Below, in pieces: positions 26,735 through 34,825 of a stretch of 64,000 nucleotides of DNA. Under the pieces are notes generated by a model that made no database searches, was not told the DNA's origin, and saw only the letters and a list, made by a program, of their open reading frames with translations. The first letter of the stretch is position 1, and each line of letters opens with the position of its first letter. Both the position numbers and the translations under genes were made by a program. This DNA comes from Coxiellaceae bacterium (lineage in GTDB: Bacteria > Pseudomonadota > Gammaproteobacteria > Coxiellales > Coxiellaceae): positions 1 through 64,000 of the forward strand of contig JAUXWQ010000064.1 in the NCBI GenBank assembly GCA_030680235.1. Direction: 5' to 3'.

Positions 26735-27295
26735 ATGAAAAAATATAAAATCGCTATTATTGTTGGCAGCATTAGAAAAGACTCTTCCAATTTAAAATTG
26801 GGGAAGGCGCTCGCAAAGTTGGGTGATGAAAAATTTGATGCGCATCTTGTAAAAATTTCAGACTTACCACTTTACAATCAAGATATGGATGATCATTTCC
26901 CAGAAGCAGCTTTACGCCTAAAAAAGGAAATTCAAGAAGCAGATGCGGTATTATTTGTTACGCCTGAATATAACCGCAGCTTTCCAGGTGTTTTAAAAAA
27001 TGCGATTGACTGGGCAAGCCGCCCTTATGGAAAAAATGCTTTTGCTAAAAAACCTGCTGCTATTTGTGGAGCATCGCCAGGTGCTATCGGCTCTGCTTGC
27101 GCACAAAATCATTTAAAGCCGGTTTTAAATTATTTAGACATGGCGGTCCTTGGACAACCGGAAGTTTATTTGCAATTTAAAGAAAACCTAATTGACTTTG
27201 ATGGCAACATTAGCGATGACAATACAAAGAAATTTTTACAAGGTTTTGTAGATCAGTTTTTTGAATGGGTTAAAAAACAGAAGGGTAACTTTTAA
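26735..27295 (+). CDS. NADPH-dependent FMN reductase (ChrR/SsuE-like flavoprotein)
   Basis: 186 residues of flavodoxin-like fold: KIAIIVGSIRKDSSNLKLG (FMN phosphate loop), LFVTPEYNRSFPGVLKNAID (the PEYN-S-PG-LKNAID signature) and GASPGAIGSACAQNHLK. Such enzymes reduce quinones, chromate or azo dyes with NADPH. I chose ATG 26735; the frame also opens upstream at 26714, but that would overlap the DUF1328 coding end. Confidence 0.85.
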   Translation: MKKYKIAIIVGSIRKDSSNLKLGKALAKLGDEKFDAHLVKISDLPLYNQDMDDHFPEAALRLKKEIQEADAVLFVTPEYNRSFPGVLKNAIDWASRPYGKNAFAKKPAAICGASPGAIGSACAQNHLKPVLNYLDMAVLGQPEVYLQFKENLIDFDGNISDDNTKKFLQGFVDQFFEWVKKQKGNF

Positions 27296-27307
27296 TTAGC
27301 CTGTATG

Positions 27308-27405
27308 CAGTAGTTCCCGCTGAATGTTTGGAAAACCACGACTTTTCAAATTATCGTTCAAGATCACCCAAATATAAAAAGAATGGGCTTCAGCGGGAAC
27401 TCCTA
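27308..27405. mobile_element. MITE-like element 1 (98 bases)
   Basis: The ends are inverted repeats: CAGTAGTTCCCGCTGAA (27308..27324) and the complement of TAGGAGTTCCCGCTGAA (27389..27405). It is flanked by a 9-base near-duplication, GCCTGTATG (27299..27307) and ACCTGTATA (27406..27414), 7/9 identical. There is no coding capacity. Element 2 at 31064 has the same ends. Confidence 0.65.
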
Positions 27406-27711
27406 ACCTGTATATTTAAGCGGAAACAGCTAAGCTTTGTATTACCATAACATTGACAAAAAAAAATACCTTCGCTACTCTCTTAAATGTGAAGAGGAGC
27501 GTAACCGTCGTTTTTTTGTTGAGATTTCCAAAAATCATAGACACTAAAAAATAGCGCGAACGCCGAAATAAAAAGCGATTTGGATCATTTTTTATTGGAC
27601 CTGACAATGAAAATTGGCTGGTCTGTCACGTTAACATTAACGTGGAGCGCTTCAGGTAAGATTCAAATATTTCTGCTTTGACTATCCTGCTGCTCCCCTT
27701 GGGAGAATACA
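27406..27711. other. Spacer upstream of the lysine-type permease
   Basis: No gene I can support; the minus-strand 63-codon frame here has no family features. It holds a perfect small palindrome, CACGTTAA-C-TTAACGTG-like (near 27635), and the RBS hairpin described separately. About 305 bases of leader would fit a regulated 5' region, but it does not match a lysine riboswitch that I can recognise. Confidence 0.3.
27693..27705 (+). promoter_or_regulatory. Hairpin covering the ribosome binding site of the permease gene
   Basis: CTCCC (27693..27697), loop CTT, GGGAG (27701..27705). GGGAG is the Shine-Dalgarno for ATG 27712, so in the folded state it would be sequestered. This may limit translation of the permease unless the stem opens. 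Confidence 0.5.
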
Positions 27712-29106
27712 ATGTCTACTTTACGTCGTGAATTATCATCACGTCATTTATCAATGATTGCACTGGGCGGCACACTCGGTACCGGCATATTTTTAACAAG
27801 CGGTGCTGCACTCTACACAGCGGGGGCCCTCGGTGCGATTTTCGCCTATCTCATTATGGGCATAATGGTTTTTTTTCTCATGAATAGCCTGGGTGAAATG
27901 TCGACCTATCATCCTGTTCCTGGTAGTTTTTGCGAATATTCAAGTGAGTATGTGAGCAAACCCTTTGGTTTTGCAATGGGTTATAACTACTGGTTCAATT
28001 GGTCAATTACGATTGCCGTTGAAATTATTGCATCGGCACTGGTCATGGGTTATTGGTTTCCAAAAGTGCCGCCCATTGAATGGTGCACATTATTTTTTAT
28101 TGGTGTTTTCGCACTCAATATTTTATCCGTAAAAACATACGGTGAATCACAATATTGGTTATCACTCATTAAAGTAGCAGCTATTTTAATTTTTATTGTC
28201 ATGGGTTTTTTTGTCATTCTTGGCTTTAATCAATCACATCATGTCATTGGATTTAAAAATTGGCATCAAGGTCATTTCAATAATGGCATATCTGGGCTAT
28301 TTGAAGTGTTTTTATTATCAGGTTTTGCGTTTCAAGGCACCGAGTTAATTGGTGTCGCTGCAGGCGAAGCTAAAGATCCTAAAAAAAGCATTCCACGCGC
28401 TGTAAAACAAATTTTTTGGCGAATATTACTATTTTATATTTTGATTATGCTGATTATCAGCTTAATTATTCCGCATACAGACCCAAGATTATTAAATGCC
28501 CATAACGAGATTGCCCTTAGTCCTTTCACGATTATATTTTCTATGATGGGAATTCCCTATATCACCGGCATTATGAATTTTGTGATTTTAATTGCGTTAC
28601 TCTCTGCCTGTAATTCCGATTTATATTCTTCCACCAGGATTTTATGGCATCTAGCACAAAAAGGTAGCGCTCCAAAATTATTTTCGCGCATTAGTAAATC
28701 AGGCATTCCGATACCCGCTTTATTAGCAACTGGCACCTTTGGACTGCTCGCTTTTTTATGTGATTTTTACGGCGGCACAGCGGTATTTTTAACACTGGTA
28801 AATATTTCAAGTCTTGCAGGTTTTGTCGCGTGGTTTGGAATTGCGCGAAGCCACATTGGCTTTAGAAAGCACTACTTGAAATCCGGTGGGAAATTAGAAG
28901 ATTTACCCTTTAAATCAATCTTCTACCCATGGGCACCTATGATTGCGATTGGGCTTTGTGCTGTGGTTGTTTTTGGACAGTGGTATACTCTATTTGCACA
29001 CCATGAAATGACTTTAACATCGCTTATCTCGATGTATATTGGCTTGCCATTAATATTTTTTCTATGGCTTGGTAATATCTGGTATCGCAAAATTAAAGGA
29101 TTATAA
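27712..29106 (+). CDS. AAT-family amino acid permease, LysP-like
   Basis: 464 residues and 12 hydrophobic segments. LRRELSSRHLSMIALGG followed by TLGTGIFLTSGA, FFLMNSLGEMS, VPGSF and FQGTELIGVAAGEAKDP are close to the E. coli lysine permease LysP along the whole length (YWFNWSITIAVE; RAVKQIFWRILLFYILI). Imports a basic or neutral amino acid with protons; lysine is the likeliest guess. A hairpin masks its ribosome site. The downstream GGQ protein and a second APC permease follow in the same direction. Confidence 0.8.
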   Translation: MSTLRRELSSRHLSMIALGGTLGTGIFLTSGAALYTAGALGAIFAYLIMGIMVFFLMNSLGEMSTYHPVPGSFCEYSSEYVSKPFGFAMGYNYWFNWSITIAVEIIASALVMGYWFPKVPPIEWCTLFFIGVFALNILSVKTYGESQYWLSLIKVAAILIFIVMGFFVILGFNQSHHVIGFKNWHQGHFNNGISGLFEVFLLSGFAFQGTELIGVAAGEAKDPKKSIPRAVKQIFWRILLFYILIMLIISLIIPHTDPRLLNAHNEIALSPFTIIFSMMGIPYITGIMNFVILIALLSACNSDLYSSTRILWHLAQKGSAPKLFSRISKSGIPIPALLATGTFGLLAFLCDFYGGTAVFLTLVNISSLAGFVAWFGIARSHIGFRKHYLKSGGKLEDLPFKSIFYPWAPMIAIGLCAVVVFGQWYTLFAHHEMTLTSLISMYIGLPLIFFLWLGNIWYRKIKGL

Positions 29107-29141
29107 CCATTTAGCCATCGTTTAACACAAAAATAGTGCTT

Positions 29142-29537
29142 ATGATTACCAGTGATAAATGGAAACAACTTCAAAACAGGATGCATCGGCTTAATATTGC
29201 TGAAGATGAGCTACTTGAAAAATTTATCTTAGGATCAGGACATGGTGGACAAAAATTACAAAAAACATCATCCTGCGTTTTTCTAAAACATGCTCCAACG
29301 GCCCTGCAAGTAAAATGCCAAAAAAGCAGATTGCGCGATAGTAATCGCTATTTTGCAAGAGAAAGACTCTGTGAAAAAATAGAAGCGATTTTATTGAAAG
29401 AAAAAAGTGAGAAAAAATCAGAAGTTTTCAAAGTTAAAAAACAAAAGCAAAAAAGATCAAAGCGCGCAAAGCAAAAAATGCTAGATAACAAACATAGTCG
29501 TTCAGAAACAAAAGCGTTAAGAAAGAGACCTTACTAA
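29142..29537 (+). CDS. Release-factor-like GGQ protein (ArfB/C12orf65-type)
   Basis: 131 residues. ILGSGHGGQKLQKTSSCVFLKH is the class-I release-factor domain with the GGQ catalytic tripeptide; a very basic tail follows (KKQKQKRSKRAKQKM, about 100..130). No codon-recognition domain. Such proteins hydrolyse peptidyl-tRNA on stalled ribosomes, with the basic tail entering the empty mRNA channel (ArfB) or acting on split large subunits (C12orf65). Start: ATG 29142 or GTG 29136; neither has a clear ribosome site. Located between two amino-acid permeases, with no obvious link. Confidence 0.75.
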   Translation: MITSDKWKQLQNRMHRLNIAEDELLEKFILGSGHGGQKLQKTSSCVFLKHAPTALQVKCQKSRLRDSNRYFARERLCEKIEAILLKEKSEKKSEVFKVKKQKQKRSKRAKQKMLDNKHSRSETKALRKRPY

Positions 29538-29549
29538 CGAGAGAAACAC

Positions 29550-30917
29550 ATGACAAAAAAATTATTGGGACTTAAAGATATTACTTTACTCACTTTTTTT
29601 TCTAATTTTGGTGTGCGGTGGCTTGCCGTTGCAGCCGGCATGGGTGCTGTCTCTGTTTTTTATTGGATTATTGGTGCAATCTCACTTGCTATTCCCATGG
29701 CCTTTATGTGCGCGCAACTCAGTAGAAAATATCCTGAGGAAGGCGGTCTCTACGCATGGACACGTCACACACTCGGTGAAAAAAATGGGTTTGTGGTTGC
29801 TTGGTTATATTTCATCAATAACCTTTTTTATTACCCTGCTATATTAATTTTTCTAGCAACCAATTTTGCATTTGTCATTGGGAACCCGGCACTTGCCAAC
29901 AATAGTATGTTTATTTGTATTTCAGTATTAGTTGCATTTTGGTTTGTGATTTTAATTAGCATTTTTGGTTTAAAAATGAATAAAATAGCAACAGAATTTG
30001 GCGGTCTTTTTGGCAGTTTAGTACCGGCCATTTTAATTATCGTGCTTGCTATTGCTGTTTATTTAGCAACGAAACAAAGCGCAACTGCTTTTAATTGGCA
30101 ATCCATGATTTCACAAAAAGGCATTACCAATAGCTTATCAAATTTAACGATGATTATGTTTGCAATGACAGGTGTTGAAATTATTCCAACGTTTGCAAAT
30201 GCCGTAAAAAACCCCAAAAGAGATTTGTATTTTGGATTGATTATTGGCGCTATTGCACTCGTTATACTGTATATTATCGGCACAATTTCTTTAAATATTA
30301 TTTTAGCGCCTGACGATATTCAAAAAACATCCGGATTAATGCATGCCTTTCAACTGGTATTCCAAAGATTTCACATGCCACAGCTAACTCCGCTTGTTGC
30401 AATGCTACTTGTATTTGCCGAATTAGGAATTGTGAGCATGTGGTTAATTGCCCCAATTACCATGTTTTTTAAATGCTCTCCAAAAGGGGTTTTACCTGAA
30501 TGGTTTCAAAAAACCAACAAAAATGAAGCGCCCATCAATGCCTTATTATTTGTAGGCGTAATTGTCTCATTTATTTTAATGACAACCACTTTCTTACCTG
30601 CCGTCAATGACATGTATCAAATACTTGTCTTAATGTCTGTACTGCTTACCTTTATTCCCTATTTATTTTTGGTACGTGTTTATATTAAAAATATGAAATC
30701 GCTAAATGGAAATGGGTTTTGGAAATGGTTTTTTGTTTGTACTGTTTTTGTATCTCTTTGCTTAGGTATTATTTTCAGCTTTCAATTACCATCCAATCTA
30801 ACCACTTTAAATAGCAAAATATTATACGAATCAGAAATGTTTTTTGGCCCCGCTATTTTTATGGGAATCGGCTATTGGATTTTTTTAAAAAGACATCCTG
30901 AGAGAAAGAGGCGATAA
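29550..30917 (+). CDS. APC-superfamily amino acid permease
   Basis: 455 residues, about 12 membrane segments. The N-terminal LGLKDITLLTFFSNFGVRWL and CAQLSRKYPEEGGLYAWTRH correspond to helix 1 to 3 of the APC fold (EEGGLYAW is typical of the YjeM/glutamate-GABA antiporter groups), and MIMFAMTGVEIIPTFANAVK to helix 6. Substrate not predictable. It starts 12 bases after the GGQ gene and ends in a very basic KRHPERKRR. Confidence 0.75.
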   Translation: MTKKLLGLKDITLLTFFSNFGVRWLAVAAGMGAVSVFYWIIGAISLAIPMAFMCAQLSRKYPEEGGLYAWTRHTLGEKNGFVVAWLYFINNLFYYPAILIFLATNFAFVIGNPALANNSMFICISVLVAFWFVILISIFGLKMNKIATEFGGLFGSLVPAILIIVLAIAVYLATKQSATAFNWQSMISQKGITNSLSNLTMIMFAMTGVEIIPTFANAVKNPKRDLYFGLIIGAIALVILYIIGTISLNIILAPDDIQKTSGLMHAFQLVFQRFHMPQLTPLVAMLLVFAELGIVSMWLIAPITMFFKCSPKGVLPEWFQKTNKNEAPINALLFVGVIVSFILMTTTFLPAVNDMYQILVLMSVLLTFIPYLFLVRVYIKNMKSLNGNGFWKWFFVCTVFVSLCLGIIFSFQLPSNLTTLNSKILYESEMFFGPAIFMGIGYWIFLKRHPERKRR

Positions 30918-31063
30918 ATCGTCTTTACGATAGATTACAATACGGTACGCTATGTATAAGTAACTGCATTTTCATGTTATAAAATCTATAATCGTCTGAT
31001 AACTGAGCGGGTTAAGCGATGGCTGAATAATTACCAATTTTTATGACAAATAGCATCATTTGT
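30918..31063. other. Spacer before MITE-like element 2
   Basis: No gene. A perfect inverted pair TGACAAAT/ATTTGTCA (31044..31051 and 31058..31065) overlaps the target duplication of the adjoining element. AT-rich; no terminator with a clear U-tract. Confidence 0.3.
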
Positions 31064-31237
31064 CAGGAGTTCCCGCTGAAGAAAGCCTTTTCATCTTTGG
31101 AGGATCTTGAACGGTAATTTGTTTCGAAAATGCTCAGGTACTTCGTGTACATTGCGCTTTTCTCAACAAATTACCGTTCAACCTCCTCTCAAATCTGAAA
31201 AATCGCGGTTTAGTTAGTTGTTGAGCGGGAACTACTG
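31064..31237. mobile_element. MITE-like element 2 (174 bases)
   Basis: Terminal inverted repeats CAGGAGTTCCCGCTGAA (31064..31080) and the complement of CAGTAGTTCCCGCTCAA (31221..31237), 15/17 matching. An exact 9-base direct repeat ATCATTTGT lies on each side (31055..31063 and 31238..31246), as left by transposition. Inside is a second perfect palindrome: 31109..31123 pairs with 31165..31179 (GAACGGTAATTTGTT). No coding potential; it needs a transposase from elsewhere. Confidence 0.75.
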
Positions 31238-31288
31238 ATCATTTGTAGCGAGTTGGGAGATTTTAAACAGGCTCTAAAGGATATGTAT

Positions 31289-32215
31289 ATGCCACTGTGG
31301 CTCTGGTTGTCATTTTTTCTTTTAATCGGTATCGTACTTTCTGTCGATCTTTTTTTACTGGGCAATAAAAAAAATCATCGCATTAGCGTAAAAGAAGCAC
31401 TTTCTTGGTCCATTATCTGGTTTTTATGTGCCGGCTTTTTTGTGTTTTTTCTTTGGCACTATCTATTAGCGACAACTGATACCGTTACTGCCAATCAAAA
31501 ATCGCTTGAATTTATCGCTGGCTATTTTATCGAAAAATCACTTTCAATTGATAATATTTTTGTTATTTTAATGATTTTTACGTATTTTAAAATCCCTCAA
31601 GAGTACCAGCGTCGCGTTTTATTATATGGCATTATTGGTGCAATCGTTATGCGATTTTTATTTATCTTTTCTGGCGTCTATCTCGTTCAAAAATTTGCAT
31701 GGATTTTATACATTTTTGGCGCTATTTTAATATTTTCCGGAATAAAAATGTTTTTTCATTCTGATGATAAAAAAAGTATTTCAGAGAATTTTTTTCTACA
31801 GATTCTAAAAAAAACATTCCGTGTTACTGAAAAACTACAAGAAGATAAGTTTTTTGTTAAAAAAAATCGTTGGGTCTATATAACGCCCCTTTTCCTTGCC
31901 TTAATTCTTGTTGAAATCAGTGATTTTATTTTTGCTTTTGATAGTATCCCTGCCATTTTTGCGATTACACAAGACCCCTTTATTATTTTTACCTCCAATA
32001 TTTTTGCTATTTTAGGATTGCGGTCTCTGTATTTTTTATTAACGCACCTAAAAGAAAGGTTTCAGTTGCTACATTATGGCCTTGCTTTTATTCTGTGTTT
32101 TATCGGCGTGAAAATGCTTATCGTCGATTGGGTACATATTTCGACAGGCTGGAGTCTCGGTGTTATTATGCTGACCCTCTTACTAACATTCTGTTTTAGC
32201 CAACAAAAACGGTGA
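31289..32215 (+). CDS. TerC/Alx-family membrane protein
   Basis: 308 residues with about nine hydrophobic segments. PLWLWLSFFLLIGIVLSVDL, FIAGYFIEKSLSIDNIFVIL and FLALILVEISDFIFAFDSIP are the TerC signatures with membrane-embedded acidic residues (SVDL, SIDN, EISD, AFDS). Alx/TerC proteins export manganese or other cations. I chose ATG 31289 (AAAGGA six bases upstream); a TTG at 31253 would start almost in the MITE flank. First gene of an operon with NCS2, HIT and rlmJ. Confidence 0.85.
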   Translation: MPLWLWLSFFLLIGIVLSVDLFLLGNKKNHRISVKEALSWSIIWFLCAGFFVFFLWHYLLATTDTVTANQKSLEFIAGYFIEKSLSIDNIFVILMIFTYFKIPQEYQRRVLLYGIIGAIVMRFLFIFSGVYLVQKFAWILYIFGAILIFSGIKMFFHSDDKKSISENFFLQILKKTFRVTEKLQEDKFFVKKNRWVYITPLFLALILVEISDFIFAFDSIPAIFAITQDPFIIFTSNIFAILGLRSLYFLLTHLKERFQLLHYGLAFILCFIGVKMLIVDWVHISTGWSLGVIMLTLLLTFCFSQQKR

Positions 32216-32218
32216 CCT

Positions 32219-33532
32219 ATGAACTCTATTTTTGAGCGTCTTTTTAAGTTAAAACAGCATAATGTCACCATTAAATCAGAAACTATTGCCGGCGTTTCAA
32301 CATTTCTAACAATGGTTTATATCATTTTGGTCAATCCAGCCATTTTAGCCAAAGCACACATGGATCCGGGCGCCACCTTTGTTGCAACCTGTCTTGTGAC
32401 AGCAATTGGCTGTTTTCTAACCGGTATTTTATCTAATTATCCCATTGCTGTTGCACCCGCGATGGCTTTAAACGCCTACTTTTCTTTTGTCGTTGTACAA
32501 GGCTTAGGCTATGCCTGGCAAACCGCACTCGGTGCTGTTTTTATTTCTGGTTTTTTATTTTTCGTAATTGCAGTGACACCCATGCGCCGATGGTTAATTG
32601 ATGCCATTCCAGAAACAATGAATATGGCTATCGCTGCCGGCTTAGGGTTATTCATTGCAATGTTAGGACTACATAGCGGAGGGTTAATTCAAACAAATGC
32701 GCATACCTTACTCACATTGGGTAATGTACATTCATTGCCAACCCTATTATTCTTTTTAGGGTTTTGTTTGATTGCCGCACTGGATTATTTGCGTGTCAGT
32801 GGTGCTATTGTCATTGGTATTTTGGTCATGAGTGTCATTGGTATGTTTGCACATATTGCAACGTTTGATGGTGTTATGGCCATACCTCCTTCACTTACAC
32901 CAAACTTCTTTCAATTAAATTTGAATGGTTTATTATCACACAATGGATTTTCTGTCATTTTTGCCTTTTTCTTAGTGTCACTCTTTGATAGCACGGGAAC
33001 GTTTGTAGGAATATTGCATCAAGCTGGTCTTTTTCGAAAATCAAAAGAAGGTGCGAATGCCTTATCACGAGGATTATTAGCAACAAGTATTGCAAGCATG
33101 TCAGCTGGTTTTTTAGGTACATCGAGCTGTAGCCCGTATTGCGAAAGCGCTGCCGGTGTTCGTGCGGGGGGGAAAACTGGATTAACATCCTGTGTAGTCT
33201 CAGCACTCTTCTTAGTTGCTCTGTTTTTTTCACCCCTCGCTAAAACCATTCCGACGTATGCAACAGCTAGTGCTTTACTATTTGTCGGTTGTTTAATGAT
33301 TAAAAGTTTTACGCATTTTGATTGGCATGATATGTCCGAAACCATCCCCAGTGTTATCACCGCTATCATGATTCCTTTGTCATTTTCGATTGCTGTTGGT
33401 ATCGGCATTGGTTTTATCAGCTACGTGCTCATTAAATTGTTAACAGGTAAAATTAAAAAGGTGCATCCAGTATTAGTTATATGGGCGCTTATTTTTGTTG
33501 GTTATTTTTTAGATACCCTACCAACGGCATAA
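32219..33532 (+). CDS. NCS2-family purine permease (AzgA/PbuG-like)
   Basis: 437 residues. NVTIKSETIAGVSTFLTMVY, FVATCLVTAIGCFLTGILSN, APAMALNAYFSFVVV and FLVSLFDSTGTFVGI are the blocks of the AzgA-like branch of NCS2 transporters, which import adenine, guanine or hypoxanthine with protons; SSCSPYCESAAGVRAGG is the late conserved loop. Starts three bases after terC and is followed four bases later by the HIT gene. Confidence 0.85.
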   Translation: MNSIFERLFKLKQHNVTIKSETIAGVSTFLTMVYIILVNPAILAKAHMDPGATFVATCLVTAIGCFLTGILSNYPIAVAPAMALNAYFSFVVVQGLGYAWQTALGAVFISGFLFFVIAVTPMRRWLIDAIPETMNMAIAAGLGLFIAMLGLHSGGLIQTNAHTLLTLGNVHSLPTLLFFLGFCLIAALDYLRVSGAIVIGILVMSVIGMFAHIATFDGVMAIPPSLTPNFFQLNLNGLLSHNGFSVIFAFFLVSLFDSTGTFVGILHQAGLFRKSKEGANALSRGLLATSIASMSAGFLGTSSCSPYCESAAGVRAGGKTGLTSCVVSALFLVALFFSPLAKTIPTYATASALLFVGCLMIKSFTHFDWHDMSETIPSVITAIMIPLSFSIAVGIGIGFISYVLIKLLTGKIKKVHPVLVIWALIFVGYFLDTLPTA

Positions 33533-33536
33533 ACTT

Positions 33537-33947
33537 ATGTGTTATGAATTAGACCAACGACTACGCGAAAGCAGCTTTCACATTAAAAACTTATCACTCT
33601 GTGATGTCAGATTGAAAAATCATGCAGACCATTTATGGATTATTTTAATTCCTCGTGTCTCTGCATCTATTACAGAAATATATGAGCTTCCGATTGATCA
33701 TCAACACACATTAATGCAAGAAATAAGCAAGGTTTCGGAAATTATTAAAAAATATGGGCATGCTAATAAATTAAATATAGGTGCACTAGGAAATATGGTG
33801 TTGCAATTACACATTCATATTATTTCACGCCATCATAATGACCCGCTATGGCCACAAAGCTTATGGCAATCCGCATTTCTTGAAAAACCTTATAACCCCG
33901 ATAAAAAAGAAAAAATAATTGCTGAACTACGCGAACTACTCTCATGA
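33537..33947 (+). CDS. HIT-domain protein (nucleotidyl hydrolase)
   Basis: 136 residues. The histidine triad is LQLHIHIISR (HxHxH followed by ISR), near residue 105. The N-terminal half (LCDVRLKNHADHLWIILIPR) is the usual HIT fold with a substrate strand. Likely splits dinucleoside polyphosphates or nucleoside phosphoramidates. Overlaps the rlmJ start by four bases (ATGA). Confidence 0.85.
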   Translation: MCYELDQRLRESSFHIKNLSLCDVRLKNHADHLWIILIPRVSASITEIYELPIDHQHTLMQEISKVSEIIKKYGHANKLNIGALGNMVLQLHIHIISRHHNDPLWPQSLWQSAFLEKPYNPDKKEKIIAELRELLS

Positions 33948-34768
33948 ATTACAGACATTTATATCACGCTGGAAATTTTGCGGATGTTGTAAAACACGTC
34001 ATATTAATTGCACTTTTCAATCATTTTAAAGAAAAAGAACCCGCTTTTTGTTGTTTAGATACACATGCGGGTATTGGACTATATGAACTAAATTCAATTG
34101 AAACACAAAAAAAGAAAGAATATGAAACAGGTATTTTAAAGTTATTTTTTGCAGAAAAAAAATCAATACCTTCTGAAATTCAAGATTATATTTCAATGAT
34201 AGAAAAACTTAATGGCAAGGGGAAATTCTCTTTTTATCCAGGATCACCGTGGATTGCAAAATCATTGATGCGTGATCAAGACAAGTTGATTTTATGCGAA
34301 CTACATACAGAAGATTACCAAACACTCAAAGATAATTTTCGCGGCGAAAAAAATATTGCAATACATCATCAGGATGCCTACCTTGGTATGAAAGCATTTT
34401 TGCCTCCCAAAGAAAAACGAGGGCTGGTTTTAATAGACCCTCCTTTTGAAATGACCAATGAATTTGAATGTATTGAAAATGCTTTAAAAACAGCATTAAA
34501 ACACTGGAAATCAGGATGCTTTATGGTTTGGTATCCCATAAAAGAGAATGCGCCAGCACAACACTTTTTAAAAAATATTTCTGCATTGTCTCCAGACTAT
34601 CTTGCCTATCATTTTTCAATTGATCCAATGGAAGCAAAAACCGCGTTATCTCGTTGTGGTATTTTAATCATTAACCCACCCTGGAAACTTTCAGAAAAAC
34701 TAGAAACGAGCGTATTGCCTTATCTCACAAAACAGTTACAAGCAACATGGTCGCGCGTGTGCTACTGA
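33944..34768 (+). CDS. rlmJ: 23S rRNA (adenine-N6)-methyltransferase RlmJ
   Basis: 274 residues (E. coli RlmJ 280). MNYRHLYHAGNFADVVKHVI is the hallmark N-terminus. CLDTHAGIGLYEL is the S-adenosylmethionine loop and VLIDPPFE the catalytic DPPY/F motif. It methylates A2030 of 23S rRNA in E. coli. Last gene of the TerC-NCS2-HIT operon, convergent with the beta-CASP nuclease. Confidence 0.95.
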   Translation: MNYRHLYHAGNFADVVKHVILIALFNHFKEKEPAFCCLDTHAGIGLYELNSIETQKKKEYETGILKLFFAEKKSIPSEIQDYISMIEKLNGKGKFSFYPGSPWIAKSLMRDQDKLILCELHTEDYQTLKDNFRGEKNIAIHHQDAYLGMKAFLPPKEKRGLVLIDPPFEMTNEFECIENALKTALKHWKSGCFMVWYPIKENAPAQHFLKNISALSPDYLAYHFSIDPMEAKTALSRCGILIINPPWKLSEKLETSVLPYLTKQLQATWSRVCY

Positions 34769-34825
34769 TAGATCTTCGCAGAAAGCATTCTTAGAATGAC
34801 ACGTATAGTAGGCAACATGGGATCA

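Noticed and set aside
27406-27711. Lysine riboswitch upstream of the LysP-like permease
   Set aside because: The conserved multi-helix core could not be recognised; only the small RBS hairpin is visible.
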